DNA of 64,000 nucleotides from a bacterium (GTDB taxonomy: Bacteria; Vulcanimicrobiota; Xenobia; Xenobiales; JADMJV01). The stretch spans positions 1 to 64,000 of the forward strand of contig JAFEBA010000013.1 of NCBI GenBank assembly GCA_018266105.1, given 5' to 3'. The notes beneath the pieces are model-generated. The model was not told the DNA's origin, did no database searches, and saw nothing but the letters and a program-made list of their open reading frames with translations. The translations under genes and the position numbers were made by a program. This document shows, piece after piece, positions 26,912 through 34,220 of the stretch (within the stretch, counting starts at the first letter, position 1; each line of letters opens with the position of its first letter).

Positions 26912-27629
26912 CCAGGTTGTCTTGAGCGCGTCGGGCCAGGTCGGGGCGTTCCTCCCCTTGAAAACCCTGTTCCGCCCGCGCCAGCCACTGGTGGGCTTCG
27001 GCTGGCCTGTCCAGATGAGAGGCGGTGATACCCAGGAAGTAGGCGATTGTCGCTCGTCCAGAACGTCCCCAAAGCTGTTGCAGCACGGCCTCCAGCTCGG
27101 CCCACTGGCGGTGTTCGAGATAATCCAGGGCCAGAGCTTCAGCCATGGCCGGCCAGCGCTCGTCTTCGGCCGAAACCAACTGGATGAATTCGTTACAGGT
27201 CGCACGGATTTGAGGCCGCTTTAGTTTTTGCTGGACCCCGGCCAGGCCGAAAAGCGAGGCCACCAGCGCTGGATGCTGCACTGAAACCCCTCGCCAGCCG
27301 TCGGCCGCCAGCTGGTAGTATTTGTGGGCGGCCTCCAACTGATTCCGAAATTCGTAGGAAACTCCCAGATCATAATGTGCCTTATGCAATTCGGCCTCTT
27401 TCAGAGAAGGCAAGGCCGAGCGGATTTCCCACTCCGCCTGAAGTTCCTGACCCAGACAGAGGAGCAGCAGACCCCTGGTCAGTCGAACCTGAGGATGGTC
27501 GGGCAAACCTTGAAGCAAGTCCAGGCCCTCGGCGAACCGGTCGTCCTGCCAGCAACGGTGAGCTTCGGCCAGTTGGAATTCAGCTTCCGGCAGGTCTTGC
27601 ACAGGTGACCCCCCAGTTGAACGATGCAA
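26880..27629 (-). CDS. TPR-like repeat protein
   Basis: A 249-residue soluble protein of paired helices with TPR-type spacing (KAHYDLGVSYEFRNQLEAAHKYYQLA is the clearest unit). It has no signal peptide or catalytic motif and is probably a protein-binding scaffold. It is adjacent (4-base gap) to the small membrane protein at 27634, upstream on the same strand. The last 32 bases overlap the end of the histidine kinase gene. Confidence 0.65.
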   Translation of the reverse strand: MHRSTGGSPVQDLPEAEFQLAEAHRCWQDDRFAEGLDLLQGLPDHPQVRLTRGLLLLCLGQELQAEWEIRSALPSLKEAELHKAHYDLGVSYEFRNQLEAAHKYYQLAADGWRGVSVQHPALVASLFGLAGVQQKLKRPQIRATCNEFIQLVSAEDERWPAMAEALALDYLEHRQWAELEAVLQQLWGRSGRATIAYFLGITASHLDRPAEAHQWLARAEQGFQGEERPDLARRAQDNLAKLRIGQQSS

Positions 27630-27633
27630 ACAC

Positions 27634-27987
27634 TCAGGCCGTCTCGCTGATGATGCTCCCCGCCTTGGCGATGGCGGCCCCTACCAGGGCTCCTCCCAGA
27701 ACGGCCGAGGACGCTCCGCTGGCCACGGCCAGAGTGGCGGTGACCAGCCCGAAGGTCAATCCGGCGATGGCCGCCACCGCGGCGGCTGTGGTCGGATCGA
27801 GGTTGGGCTGCAGCTTGGGAGCCAGCAGAGCCGAGCCTCCGCAGAAGCTGATGATCAGGGCGCCAAACTGAAGCCCGGCCGCCTCGGAGAAGGAAAAAGA
27901 GTGGAGACTAAACTGGAGATAGCCGGCCGCAATTGCGCCACCCAGGATTCCCCAAATAGCACCTCTCAAAGTCGGTAGCAAGTTCAT
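27634..27987 (-). CDS. Small Gly/Ala-rich membrane protein
   Basis: A 117-residue protein with three to four hydrophobic segments rich in small residues (GAIWGILGGAIAAGY, then AAAVAAIAGLTFGLVTATLAVASGA). The GxxxG-like spacing suits tight helix packing. The function is unknown. It recalls the glycine-zipper proteins of the 42-52 kb region but lacks their N-terminal motif and promoter. Start ATG 27987. Confidence 0.6.
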   Translation of the reverse strand: MNLLPTLRGAIWGILGGAIAAGYLQFSLHSFSFSEAAGLQFGALIISFCGGSALLAPKLQPNLDPTTAAAVAAIAGLTFGLVTATLAVASGASSAVLGGALVGAAIAKAGSIISETA

Positions 27988-28012
27988 CTCTCCAATTTCC
28001 TTGCTACAGTGT

Positions 28013-28423
28013 TCAGCTCCTTCGCTGTCGCCAGGCTTGCCACGAGGTCGGGGTGAGCTCGAGAAAGCCGGCCGGCGGTTGCCAAACCTGTGGTAGGTGC
28101 CGTAGGGCCCAGCTAGCCAGGCTCTGAAGGATCGGCAGGGTCTCGACTCCGGCCTGGGTCAGATGGTACTGATGCCGGGTTGGCCTGGTTTGATAGGGGC
28201 TGCGTGTGATCAATCCATTCTTTTCCAGGCGCTTGAGTCGTTGTGTCAGAATACTGGCTCCGATGGCTTCGGGGGAGTCCAGGAAATCCTGAAAGCGCGA
28301 TTTCCCCATAAACAGGTCTCGCAGAATCACCAGGGTCCAGTGATCCCCCAGAATTTCCAGAGTCCGCGCAATGGGGCAGGCTGAATTCTGACTGTGGGTT
28401 TTCACGGTTCTCGAGTCTAACAT
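28013..28423 (-). CDS. HxlR-family transcriptional regulator
   Basis: A 136-residue winged-helix protein with the HxlR signature: CPIARTLEILGDHWTLVILRDLFMGKSRFQDF, then SILTQRLKRLEKNGLI. The N-terminal Cys in CPI is a known redox-sensing position in related regulators. It is divergent from the glutathione S-transferase-like gene, and a perfect inverted repeat lies between them. It probably represses the transferase and itself in response to electrophiles or quinones (inference). A GTG at 28405 is an alternative start. Confidence 0.88.
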   Translation of the reverse strand: MLDSRTVKTHSQNSACPIARTLEILGDHWTLVILRDLFMGKSRFQDFLDSPEAIGASILTQRLKRLEKNGLITRSPYQTRPTRHQYHLTQAGVETLPILQSLASWALRHLPQVWQPPAGFLELTPTSWQAWRQRRS

Positions 28424-28438
28424 CGGTCTGCAGGATCT

Positions 28439-28461
28439 GTCACTTCTGTTTTTGAAGTGAC
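28439..28461. promoter_or_regulatory. Perfect 8-bp inverted repeat, candidate HxlR operator
   Basis: GTCACTTC (28439-28446) and GAAGTGAC (28454-28461) are separated by 7 bases between the divergent HxlR and GST-like genes. Its position suits an operator for the adjacent regulator. It covers the GTG at 28457, which argues for the later GST start. Confidence 0.5.
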
Positions 28462-28495
28462 TTCGCCTGAAATCATTGAAGGGGTCAATTTTAAC

Positions 28496-29122
28496 GTGAA
28501 GCTTTATGACTTACCACCCTCTCCCAACGCTCTGAAGGTCCGTCTGGTCTTGAATTATTTGGGTCAGGACTTTGAACATGAGCTGGTAGACCTGGCCAAA
28601 GGCGGACACCTGGCCTCCGATTTTGTCGCCAGAAATCCCAATGCGAAAATGCCGGTGCTGGAAGATGATGACCTGGTCCTTTGGGAGTCCAACGCCATCA
28701 TGTATTACCTGGCCGAGAAACATCAGTCCGATCTGATTCCTGTGGACCTCAAACAACGTGCTCACCTGCATAAATGGATGGCCTGGGCCGTCGCCCACTG
28801 GACTCCCACGCTGGGCCCCTGGCTTTTCCACACCATGGCTCCCAGCTTCTTCCCCGGCTTTGTGCCGGACCCGGCTGTCATCGCCAAAGCCAAAGAGGAT
28901 TTCGCGAAGTATGCGGCCGTGCTCAACCAGGAGCTGCAAGGCAAGGATTATTTGCTGGGTTCAAGCCTCAGTCTGGCCGATCTGGCCATCGCGCCTCTGC
29001 TGCAATATCAGCAACTCATGCAGATCGATCTCGCCCCTTATCCAGAGATTGGACGGTGGATGAGCACCATTCGCAAGTTGCCGGTCTGGGACCAAACGAT
29101 GGCGGTGCTGACTCCGGCCTGA
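28496..29122 (+). CDS. Glutathione S-transferase-like protein
   Basis: A 208-residue two-domain GST. The thioredoxin-like N-terminal part (KLYDLPPSPNALKVRLVLN, cis-Pro in NAKMPVLED, ESNAIMYYLAEK) is followed by the helical C-terminal domain with SLSLADLAIAPLL. It conjugates or reduces small electrophiles. GTG 28496 gives the usual family N-terminus; an in-frame GTG at 28457 would add 13 residues but lies inside the inverted repeat and has no ribosome site. A strong terminator follows. Confidence 0.83.
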   Translation: MKLYDLPPSPNALKVRLVLNYLGQDFEHELVDLAKGGHLASDFVARNPNAKMPVLEDDDLVLWESNAIMYYLAEKHQSDLIPVDLKQRAHLHKWMAWAVAHWTPTLGPWLFHTMAPSFFPGFVPDPAVIAKAKEDFAKYAAVLNQELQGKDYLLGSSLSLADLAIAPLLQYQQLMQIDLAPYPEIGRWMSTIRKLPVWDQTMAVLTPA

Positions 29123-29133
29123 GCAGCCCACCA

Positions 29134-29164
29134 AAAAGGAGCCCGTCGAGACGGGCTCTTTTTT
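29134..29164 (+). terminator. Intrinsic terminator after the GST-like gene
   Basis: The stem GAGCCCGT/ACGGGCTC (29139-29158) has a 4-base loop, is preceded by A5 and followed by T6. It ends 12-40 bases after the GST stop. Confidence 0.9.
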
Positions 29165-29194
29165 GGGGATGCTCAGGCGGACTAGGGGGGTAGC

Positions 29195-29223
29195 TTGTGC
29201 AGCAGGATTGATTTGTGTATATT
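29195..29223 (+). promoter_or_regulatory. Sigma70-type promoter of the selenoprotein operon
   Basis: TTGTGC (29195-29200) and TATATT (29218-29223) are separated by 17 bases. They lie 32 bases before the GTG start at 29255 and downstream of the GST terminator. Confidence 0.65.
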
Positions 29224-29254
29224 CTTTGTCACGACTTTGTAGGAGAATGAAGCT

Positions 29255-29779
29255 GTGAAATTGGTGGACCTGAGCCTGATGGATGATTCGGGTCAGTTTC
29301 AGGCTCTGGGTCGCTATCACCCGGCTCTATTTGTCTGGCTGCGACATTTTGGCTGAATCTTCTGCCGTGAGGAAGCGGTCCGGTTCGGATCGTTGGATCG
29401 CCCGCCGGGCCTACAACTCGTCTTGATCGGTCAGGGTCGAATCGAGCAAGCGCGAGACTTTCGTTCGCGGCACCTCGAGAATCTCGAGGCGGTTCTTCTC
29501 TGCGATCCAGAGCTTCGCAGCTATGCCGCTCTGGGTTGGGGCGGAGGCTGGTGGAGCCTGTTTCATCCCGCCGTCGTGGGCTGGGCTCTCATGGCCCTGG
29601 TCGAGGGTTTTCGGCAGGGGTCGGTGCAGGGCCGTCCTTTCCAAAATGGAGGGGTGGTGCTGACCGATTCTGACGGCACGATCCTTTACCGCTATGGCTC
29701 CCGTCGCCCGGGAGATCGCCCTAGGGGGAGGCAATGGGAGTTGCTGAAATCTGAGTTGGTCAGGCGGCTTGATTCATGA
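29255..29779 (+). CDS. SelU/PRXL2-type redoxin, predicted selenoprotein with in-frame TGA (Sec34)
   Basis: GTG 29255 (AGGAG 9 bases upstream) opens a frame with one TGA at 29354-29356 and a stop at 29779, giving 174 residues. The flanking sequence is LRHFG-U-IFCREEA, which lines up with the CxxC site of PRXL2/SelU thioredoxin-fold proteins (PGCFLCREEA in PRXL2A). The TGA stands exactly at the first Cys. Downstream, GSVQGRPFQNGGVVLTDSDG matches the family C-terminal part. A hairpin with GU in the loop follows the TGA at the distance expected for a bacterial SECIS element. The end overlaps the next gene (ATGA). A naive call would keep only the part from about 29393. A nonsense mutation is the main alternative. 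selA-D are not in the window. Confidence 0.82.
29374..29394 (+). promoter_or_regulatory. Candidate bacterial SECIS hairpin
   Basis: AGCGGTCCG (29374-29382) pairs with CGGATCGTT (29386-29394) over 9 bp, two of them G-U, around the loop GTT. The loop starts 27 bases after the TGA and begins with G followed by U, as bacterial SECIS elements require for SelB. Confidence 0.65.
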
Positions 29780-30747
29780 ATGGTCGAATTTGCATTATCG
29801 GCGCGGGGCTGAGCGGAGTGGTCCTGGCTCGAGAGCTGCAGGAGCAAGGCTGCGAAGTTGAGCTCTTGGAGAAGTCAAGGGGGCCGGGCGGCCGATTGTC
29901 GACGCGCCGTCAGGAGCTTTACCAGTTTGACCACGGGGCCCAATTTTTTACCGCGCGTTCCCGAGACTTTCGCGAGTTCATATCACCCCAGCTGGCCAGT
30001 GGACACCTGGCGGAGTGGTCGCCGCGGTTGGCCGGACTGGGCGGGAAGAAACCTTTCAAGCGGAGCTGGTTCGAACCCCACTATGTGGCTGTCCCTGGCA
30101 TGAACGCCTGGGTTAAAGGGCTGGCTGCCGGCTTGAGGGTCCACAGTGAATGGACGGTTGCTTCGCTTGAGCGTGAGAACGCCGCCTGGCGGGTTCACTC
30201 CTCCTCAGGCCAAAGCCGGGGCCCCTACGACCTGGTCTGTTCCACCGCGCCCGCTGAGCAATGTTCGACTCTAATGCCCTGGCTGTCGGCTGAGCTTGAG
30301 CCAGTACGGATGTTGCCCTGTTATGCCTGGATGCTGGGCTTTGGCCAGGCTCAAGGAGTCCACTGGCAGGCTGCCGAGGTTGTCGATTCTCCCATTCGCT
30401 GGATGAGTTGGGGAAATTCACGTCCGGGTCGCCCCCAGCATCCGACCCTGCTGGTGCATTCTTCCAATCAGTGGGCACTGGACCACTTCCTAGAGAGTTC
30501 GGAAGAAGTGGAGGCAAGGCTGAGCGAGGCTTTGATGGCCCTGACGGCAATCGATTCTCGGAGTGCAGAGGTTCGCTCCTTACATCGTTGGCGCTATGCC
30601 ACCACGCTGCGGGACCTGGGTCGTAGCTTTCTATTCGAGCCTTCCCTGGGACTGGCCGCTTGTGGTGATTGGTGTCTGCAGGGCCGGGTTGAAGGGGCCT
30701 TTCTCAGTGCCCGTCGGCTGGCTGAGGCCATCTCAAATCTATCTTGA
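29776..30747 (+). CDS. Renalase-like FAD-dependent amine oxidase/NAD(P)H oxidoreductase
   Basis: A 323-residue flavoprotein. The N-terminal dinucleotide fold (IIGAGLSGVVLARELQ, acidic ELLEKSRGPGGRLSTRR) is followed by FDHGAQFFTARS, a block typical of renalase and its bacterial relatives, and ends with CGDWCLQGRVEGAFLSARRLAE. Such enzymes oxidise reduced nicotinamide isomers or amines. It is coupled to the selenoprotein gene (ATGA overlap), so the two may share a redox role. The TTG of the next gene overlaps its stop. Confidence 0.82.
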   Translation: MNGRICIIGAGLSGVVLARELQEQGCEVELLEKSRGPGGRLSTRRQELYQFDHGAQFFTARSRDFREFISPQLASGHLAEWSPRLAGLGGKKPFKRSWFEPHYVAVPGMNAWVKGLAAGLRVHSEWTVASLERENAAWRVHSSSGQSRGPYDLVCSTAPAEQCSTLMPWLSAELEPVRMLPCYAWMLGFGQAQGVHWQAAEVVDSPIRWMSWGNSRPGRPQHPTLLVHSSNQWALDHFLESSEEVEARLSEALMALTAIDSRSAEVRSLHRWRYATTLRDLGRSFLFEPSLGLAACGDWCLQGRVEGAFLSARRLAEAISNLS

Positions 30748-31361
30748 CGGCAGGTGTCGACGGCTGTCGGGGGGGCTGGGTGGTGGCTCTGGATCAGCCT
30801 CTGAGATTCGTCATTTGTGCGACCTGGAGTGAGGTTGCGGAGTGTACTCAGGACTGTTCTCGGGTGGCTGTAGACATGCCCATCGGGTTGCCCGCCGTGG
30901 GGCAAAAGCGCGAGTGTGATCGGTTGGCCCGGCTTGGACTGGGGTCGCGTCGGAACAGTGTGTTCTCGGCGCCGGCCCGGGAATATCTGCAGGCCCGGGA
31001 TTTTGCTCAGGTGCGGGGAATGTCTTTGCAGAGTTTTTATCTCCTGCCCAAGATCAGGCAACTGGATGATTGGATCAACCCCAGACTTCAGGAACGGGTC
31101 TGGGAGGCTCATCCCGAGCTGATCTTTGCCAGGCTGGCCGGTGCTCCCCTGGCGGATTCCAAGAAGACGCCGGCCGGTCGAAGGCGTCGTCTGGAGTTAC
31201 TGGGTGGCTGCGATTTGCCTGCCCGGCCCAAGGGCACCCTGGCCAGCCTGGACGATCTACTGGATGCCATCGCACTACTCCGTTGCGCGGCTGAACCGGC
31301 TCGGTGTTTGGGCGGCGACCAGCGGGACGATCGTGGGCTTCTGATGCAGATCCATTACTGA
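30744..31361 (+). CDS. DUF429-family protein (predicted RNase H-like fold)
   Basis: A 205-residue protein with the DUF429 signature: AGVDGCRGGWVVA at the start, then AVDMPIGLP and later DDLLDAIALLRCA. The family is predicted to have an RNase H-like nuclease fold with acidic residues in these blocks; the substrate is unknown. It begins with TTG 30744, overlapping the stop of the flavoprotein gene. Its last 7 bases overlap the convergent gene at 31355. Confidence 0.8.
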   Translation: MTAGVDGCRGGWVVALDQPLRFVICATWSEVAECTQDCSRVAVDMPIGLPAVGQKRECDRLARLGLGSRRNSVFSAPAREYLQARDFAQVRGMSLQSFYLLPKIRQLDDWINPRLQERVWEAHPELIFARLAGAPLADSKKTPAGRRRRLELLGGCDLPARPKGTLASLDDLLDAIALLRCAAEPARCLGGDQRDDRGLLMQIHY

Positions 31362-32038
31362 CCCATCCAGCTCGCCAGACGTCGCCCTTCCCAGGTCGTC
31401 TGCAGCAGGTTATCGGCGATCAGCAGGAGTTCAAGTTCCAGCAGCCGATCCACAGCCGTTTTGAGCTGAAAGTAGTGGCATAGGGGCAAGAGTTGCAGGG
31501 AAAGCTCGCCCAGACCCTTGGGTGAAGTTAAGGCCTGGAGAACGGCTGCTTCCAGCGGTCCGATTTGGGCGCGAAGCTGGCTCAGGGGCCTCGGGGTCAG
31601 GGGCGGAAGTTGCAGACACTCTGCCCTTCGAGTCTGATTATGGTGGCTCAGCCATTCCTCAGCGATTTCAACGGCCTGGTCTGCGTGTTCCCAACGCCGC
31701 TTCAAGCACCAGCAGGACCCCGGACGAAAGTAGGTTTCACGATAGCGGTCGCAGCCGGGCACCCGCTGCTCCCCATTTTCGGCCTCGGTGGGTTCGGGTA
31801 TCGGAGCTTCGGGGTCCAGATTCATTGCCAGCTCAAGCTGGCGATGCCAGTTGTTGACGGCGTGGCCCAGCCAGGTCGGACTCCAGCCCATCAGGTGCTG
31901 ACGGACCAACCCGAGTTGTTCCAATTGGTGAAGCTCCATTTCCAGGTGACTCGAATCGCCTTGCTGGCAAAGGTGCTCCAGCGCCAGTTGAAGATGATTG
32001 GCTAGAACTTGCTTGTTGTGACCTGAGTAGAGACTCAT
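31355..32038 (-). CDS. Hypothetical protein with a winged-helix-like C-terminus
   Basis: A 227-residue protein of no family I recognise. The last 65 residues (LEAAVLQALTSPKGLGELS...AVDRLLELELL...TTWEGRRLA) follow a winged-helix pattern, so it may be a regulator. The middle contains several Cys and Trp (PGSCWCLKRRW). ATG 32038, with GAAAGGG just upstream, is preferred over an in-frame ATG at 32125 that would run through the divergent promoter. It is divergent from the SDR-MerR genes. Confidence 0.6.
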   Translation of the reverse strand: MSLYSGHNKQVLANHLQLALEHLCQQGDSSHLEMELHQLEQLGLVRQHLMGWSPTWLGHAVNNWHRQLELAMNLDPEAPIPEPTEAENGEQRVPGCDRYRETYFRPGSCWCLKRRWEHADQAVEIAEEWLSHHNQTRRAECLQLPPLTPRPLSQLRAQIGPLEAAVLQALTSPKGLGELSLQLLPLCHYFQLKTAVDRLLELELLLIADNLLQTTWEGRRLASWMGQ

Positions 32039-32061
32039 CCGACCCTTTCCAAAGTGTTCGC

Positions 32062-32091
32062 TTGACTGAATTGTGTCAATAGTGATACAAA
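32062..32091 (+). promoter_or_regulatory. Promoter with a MerR-style operator in the spacer
   Basis: TTGACT (32062-32067) and ATACAA (32085-32090) are 17 bases apart, or 18 to TACAAA. Between and over them lies a near-perfect inverted repeat, TTGTGTCA (32071-32078) and TGATACAA (32083-32090). MerR-family regulators bind such sites between -35 and -10, and a MerR-family gene follows at 32961. Confidence 0.55.
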
Positions 32092-32127
32092 AGCAGTACA
32101 AAATCAAGTCAAAACATGGAGGCATCC

Positions 32128-32214
32128 GTGACCGATCGAAACCAGCCGGTTCTTGCCCTGGGTCTGACCCTGATGATGGGGTTCCCCACCTACATTCCTA
32201 AGGACTCGCGCTAA
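32128..32214 (+). CDS. Short leader ORF coupled to the SDR gene
   Basis: GTG 32128 has GGAG 7 bases upstream and opens 28 codons ending in TAA, whose last base is the first base of the SDR ATG (TAATG). An in-frame ATG at 32116 would add 4 residues. The peptide is hydrophobic in the middle (LALGLTLMMGF). It could be a true small membrane peptide or only serve to load ribosomes for the SDR. No homologue is known to me. Confidence 0.4.
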   Translation: MTDRNQPVLALGLTLMMGFPTYIPKDSR

Positions 32215-32930
32215 TGTACCTTGTTATCGGAGGTTCTCGGGGAATTGGCGCGGCCCTTGCCGCCAAGCTACGGGAGCGAGGCGAACGCGTTGTGATCGCC
32301 GCCCGCGGGATCGACGATTTGCAAGCCTGCGCTCAGGAACTTGGGTGTGAGTGGGAGGCCTGCGATGCTCGCAGTTTCGAGGATGTCGACAAACTTGTGG
32401 GCGGCTATCCTGAGCTGAGCGGTGTGGCCTGTTGCGCGGGCGGGATCCTGCTGAAGCCGGCCCACCTCACCAGCGAGCCAGAGCTGGTCCAGATGTGGGA
32501 GCAGAATCTAAAGTCGGCCTTCGCGGTGGTCAGGTCGGCTGGCAAGAGGTTGCGGTCCGCTTCCGTGGTGCTCTTCTCCAGTGCCGCAGCCCGGATTGGT
32601 TTACCCAATCACGAGGCGGTCGCGGCTTGCAAAAGCGCGGTAGAAGGGCTCGTGCGCTCCGCATCGGCCACCTATTGCTCACGAGGATTGCGTTTTAACG
32701 CCGTCGCCCCAGGACTGGTCAGGACCTCTCTGAGCGCCCAGTTGATCAGTCGGCCGGCCGCCCTTGAGGCCAGTGCTGCCATGCATCCTCTGGGTCGAAT
32801 CGGCGAGGCCGGCGAAGTGGCGGAGCTGGCCCGCTGGCTCCTTTCACCTGAGTCAAGCTGGGTCACGGGACAGATTTTTGCCTGTGACGGCGGCCTGTCC
32901 AGTTTGAAGACGCGAGTCGGAGGCTCTTAA
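32214..32930 (+). CDS. SDR-family protein lacking the catalytic Tyr
   Basis: A 238-residue Rossmann protein with GGSRGIG for NAD(P), CCAGG (the NNAG position), Ser in LFSSAAAR and a C-terminal FACDGG. The YxxxK motif reads VAACK, so the usual catalytic Tyr is Val; the Lys is kept. It may bind cofactor without classical dehydrogenase activity or use another residue. The gene is coupled to the short ORF upstream and lies 30 bases before the MerR gene. Confidence 0.8.
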   Translation: MYLVIGGSRGIGAALAAKLRERGERVVIAARGIDDLQACAQELGCEWEACDARSFEDVDKLVGGYPELSGVACCAGGILLKPAHLTSEPELVQMWEQNLKSAFAVVRSAGKRLRSASVVLFSSAAARIGLPNHEAVAACKSAVEGLVRSASATYCSRGLRFNAVAPGLVRTSLSAQLISRPAALEASAAMHPLGRIGEAGEVAELARWLLSPESSWVTGQIFACDGGLSSLKTRVGGS

Positions 32931-32960
32931 GGTTTTGTCGCGAAAGCGTACGCACAGGCT

Positions 32961-34220
32961 ATGAGTACCAGCTTAAAGAACGGCCATTATCGCGCCAAGA
33001 CCCTGGCTGCCGCGGCAGGCATTTCCACCAACCTCTTGCGTGCTTGGGAACGCCGCTACGATCTCTTCGAACCGGAGCGGCGGGCCAGCGGCCACCGTCT
33101 CTACACCGAGAAAGACCTGCAGGTGATTCGGCGAATCCGAGAGCTGGTCGACTCTGGACTGTCAATTGGAGAAGTGGCGGCGCTTGGGCGGACTGCCTTG
33201 CTGGAGCAACCTCAGCCGGTCTTCGCGCCTGGTCCGGGTGTGCTTGAGCTGGCCACCCTGGATGAGCAACGCCAGCAGTCGATCGCGGAACTGGCTCCTC
33301 GGGACCTTCTGCCGCAGCGGGCCACCCGCTACGCGGGCGAGAACCTGGGCGTCTCCCTGCGCCTTCTGCACTCCTCGGACCTGGCTCTGGTTTACCGTCT
33401 CTACCGAACGCTGAAGGGCCTGTACGAGATCTGGATTTACATGGAACAGCGCCTGGCCCGTCCGATTTTGTTGGGCCGCCTGGGTGTTCTATTCGAGAAA
33501 GGCTTCGAGGCCGAACTGAAGCTCTTAGGGGCTGCCACCGGCCCACAGGAACCCGGGTTGCGCAACGCCCTGGAAGACACTCGAGGCGGCGCCCTGAGCG
33601 TGATCCTGGACTACTGCCGAGGGCGTGAGCTGGAGCAACTGAACTCGACCGACCTGAATGTTTTGCTGACCCTGGCTCGAGATCACGCAAAGATGATGCG
33701 GAACGCTTTTTACGATTTGGATGATCCACTGCGCGAGGCGGACGAGACCCTCAAAGCCCACTCGCTCCGACCGGTGCTACAGAAGCTGCAGGCTTTTTAT
33801 GCCGGTCGAGCTGAGTTTCGGGCCGGAAGCAACTACCAGGGTCCCATAAGCAGTCGTTGTCTGGAGACCTCAGCTTTAGATCGGATCACCTACGGCTTTT
33901 TGGCTCGCGCGATTGGCTCGGCGGGCTGCAGCGCAGGACTTTGGGTCGTGCAAATCAACGAGCATCTCTGCCGCTGGGCTTTCGAGTGTTCGGTGGACCG
34001 ATTCAGTCCTTTTGAGCCGCATGAACTGCCTGTGTTGGCGGTGGCTCAGGCCATGGGTGTGAGTCCCGAAGAAGCCATCTCCTACGCTTATCTTGGCTCC
34101 GCTCGTCGAGCGGGCAGGCTGTGGGCCTGGTTTCACTGGCCGGTTTATCATCCTCCCAAGGACGTGCCCCACTGTCTCTGCGAGCCTCTGGGAGGCGCCC
34201 ATTCACATCACCTTAAATAG
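32961..34220 (+). CDS. MerR-family regulator with a large C-terminal domain
   Basis: A 419-residue protein. Residues 8-80 are a MerR winged helix (YRAKTLAAAAGISTNLLRAWERRY, HRLYTEKDLQVIRRI). The remaining 330 residues are helical with no B12-binding DxHxxG motif, unlike LitR/CarH, although size and SDR context recall that group. It probably controls the 32062 promoter. The 3' end overlaps the convergent gene at 34203 by 18 bases. Confidence 0.83.
   Translation: MSTSLKNGHYRAKTLAAAAGISTNLLRAWERRYDLFEPERRASGHRLYTEKDLQVIRRIRELVDSGLSIGEVAALGRTALLEQPQPVFAPGPGVLELATLDEQRQQSIAELAPRDLLPQRATRYAGENLGVSLRLLHSSDLALVYRLYRTLKGLYEIWIYMEQRLARPILLGRLGVLFEKGFEAELKLLGAATGPQEPGLRNALEDTRGGALSVILDYCRGRELEQLNSTDLNVLLTLARDHAKMMRNAFYDLDDPLREADETLKAHSLRPVLQKLQAFYAGRAEFRAGSNYQGPISSRCLETSALDRITYGFLARAIGSAGCSAGLWVVQINEHLCRWAFECSVDRFSPFEPHELPVLAVAQAMGVSPEEAISYAYLGSARRAGRLWAWFHWPVYHPPKDVPHCLCEPLGGAHSHHLK

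Noticed and set aside
29354..29356. Reassignment of TGA as a general sense codon, or a plain nonsense mutation
   Set aside because: Many genes in the window end in TGA, so it is a stop elsewhere. The position at the family Cys and the SECIS-like hairpin favour selenocysteine, but a mutation cannot be fully excluded.
29393..29779. Short independent gene starting at TTG 29393
   Set aside because: It would begin after the active site and has no ribosome site; the longer frame through TGA has start, ribosome site, promoter and full family match.
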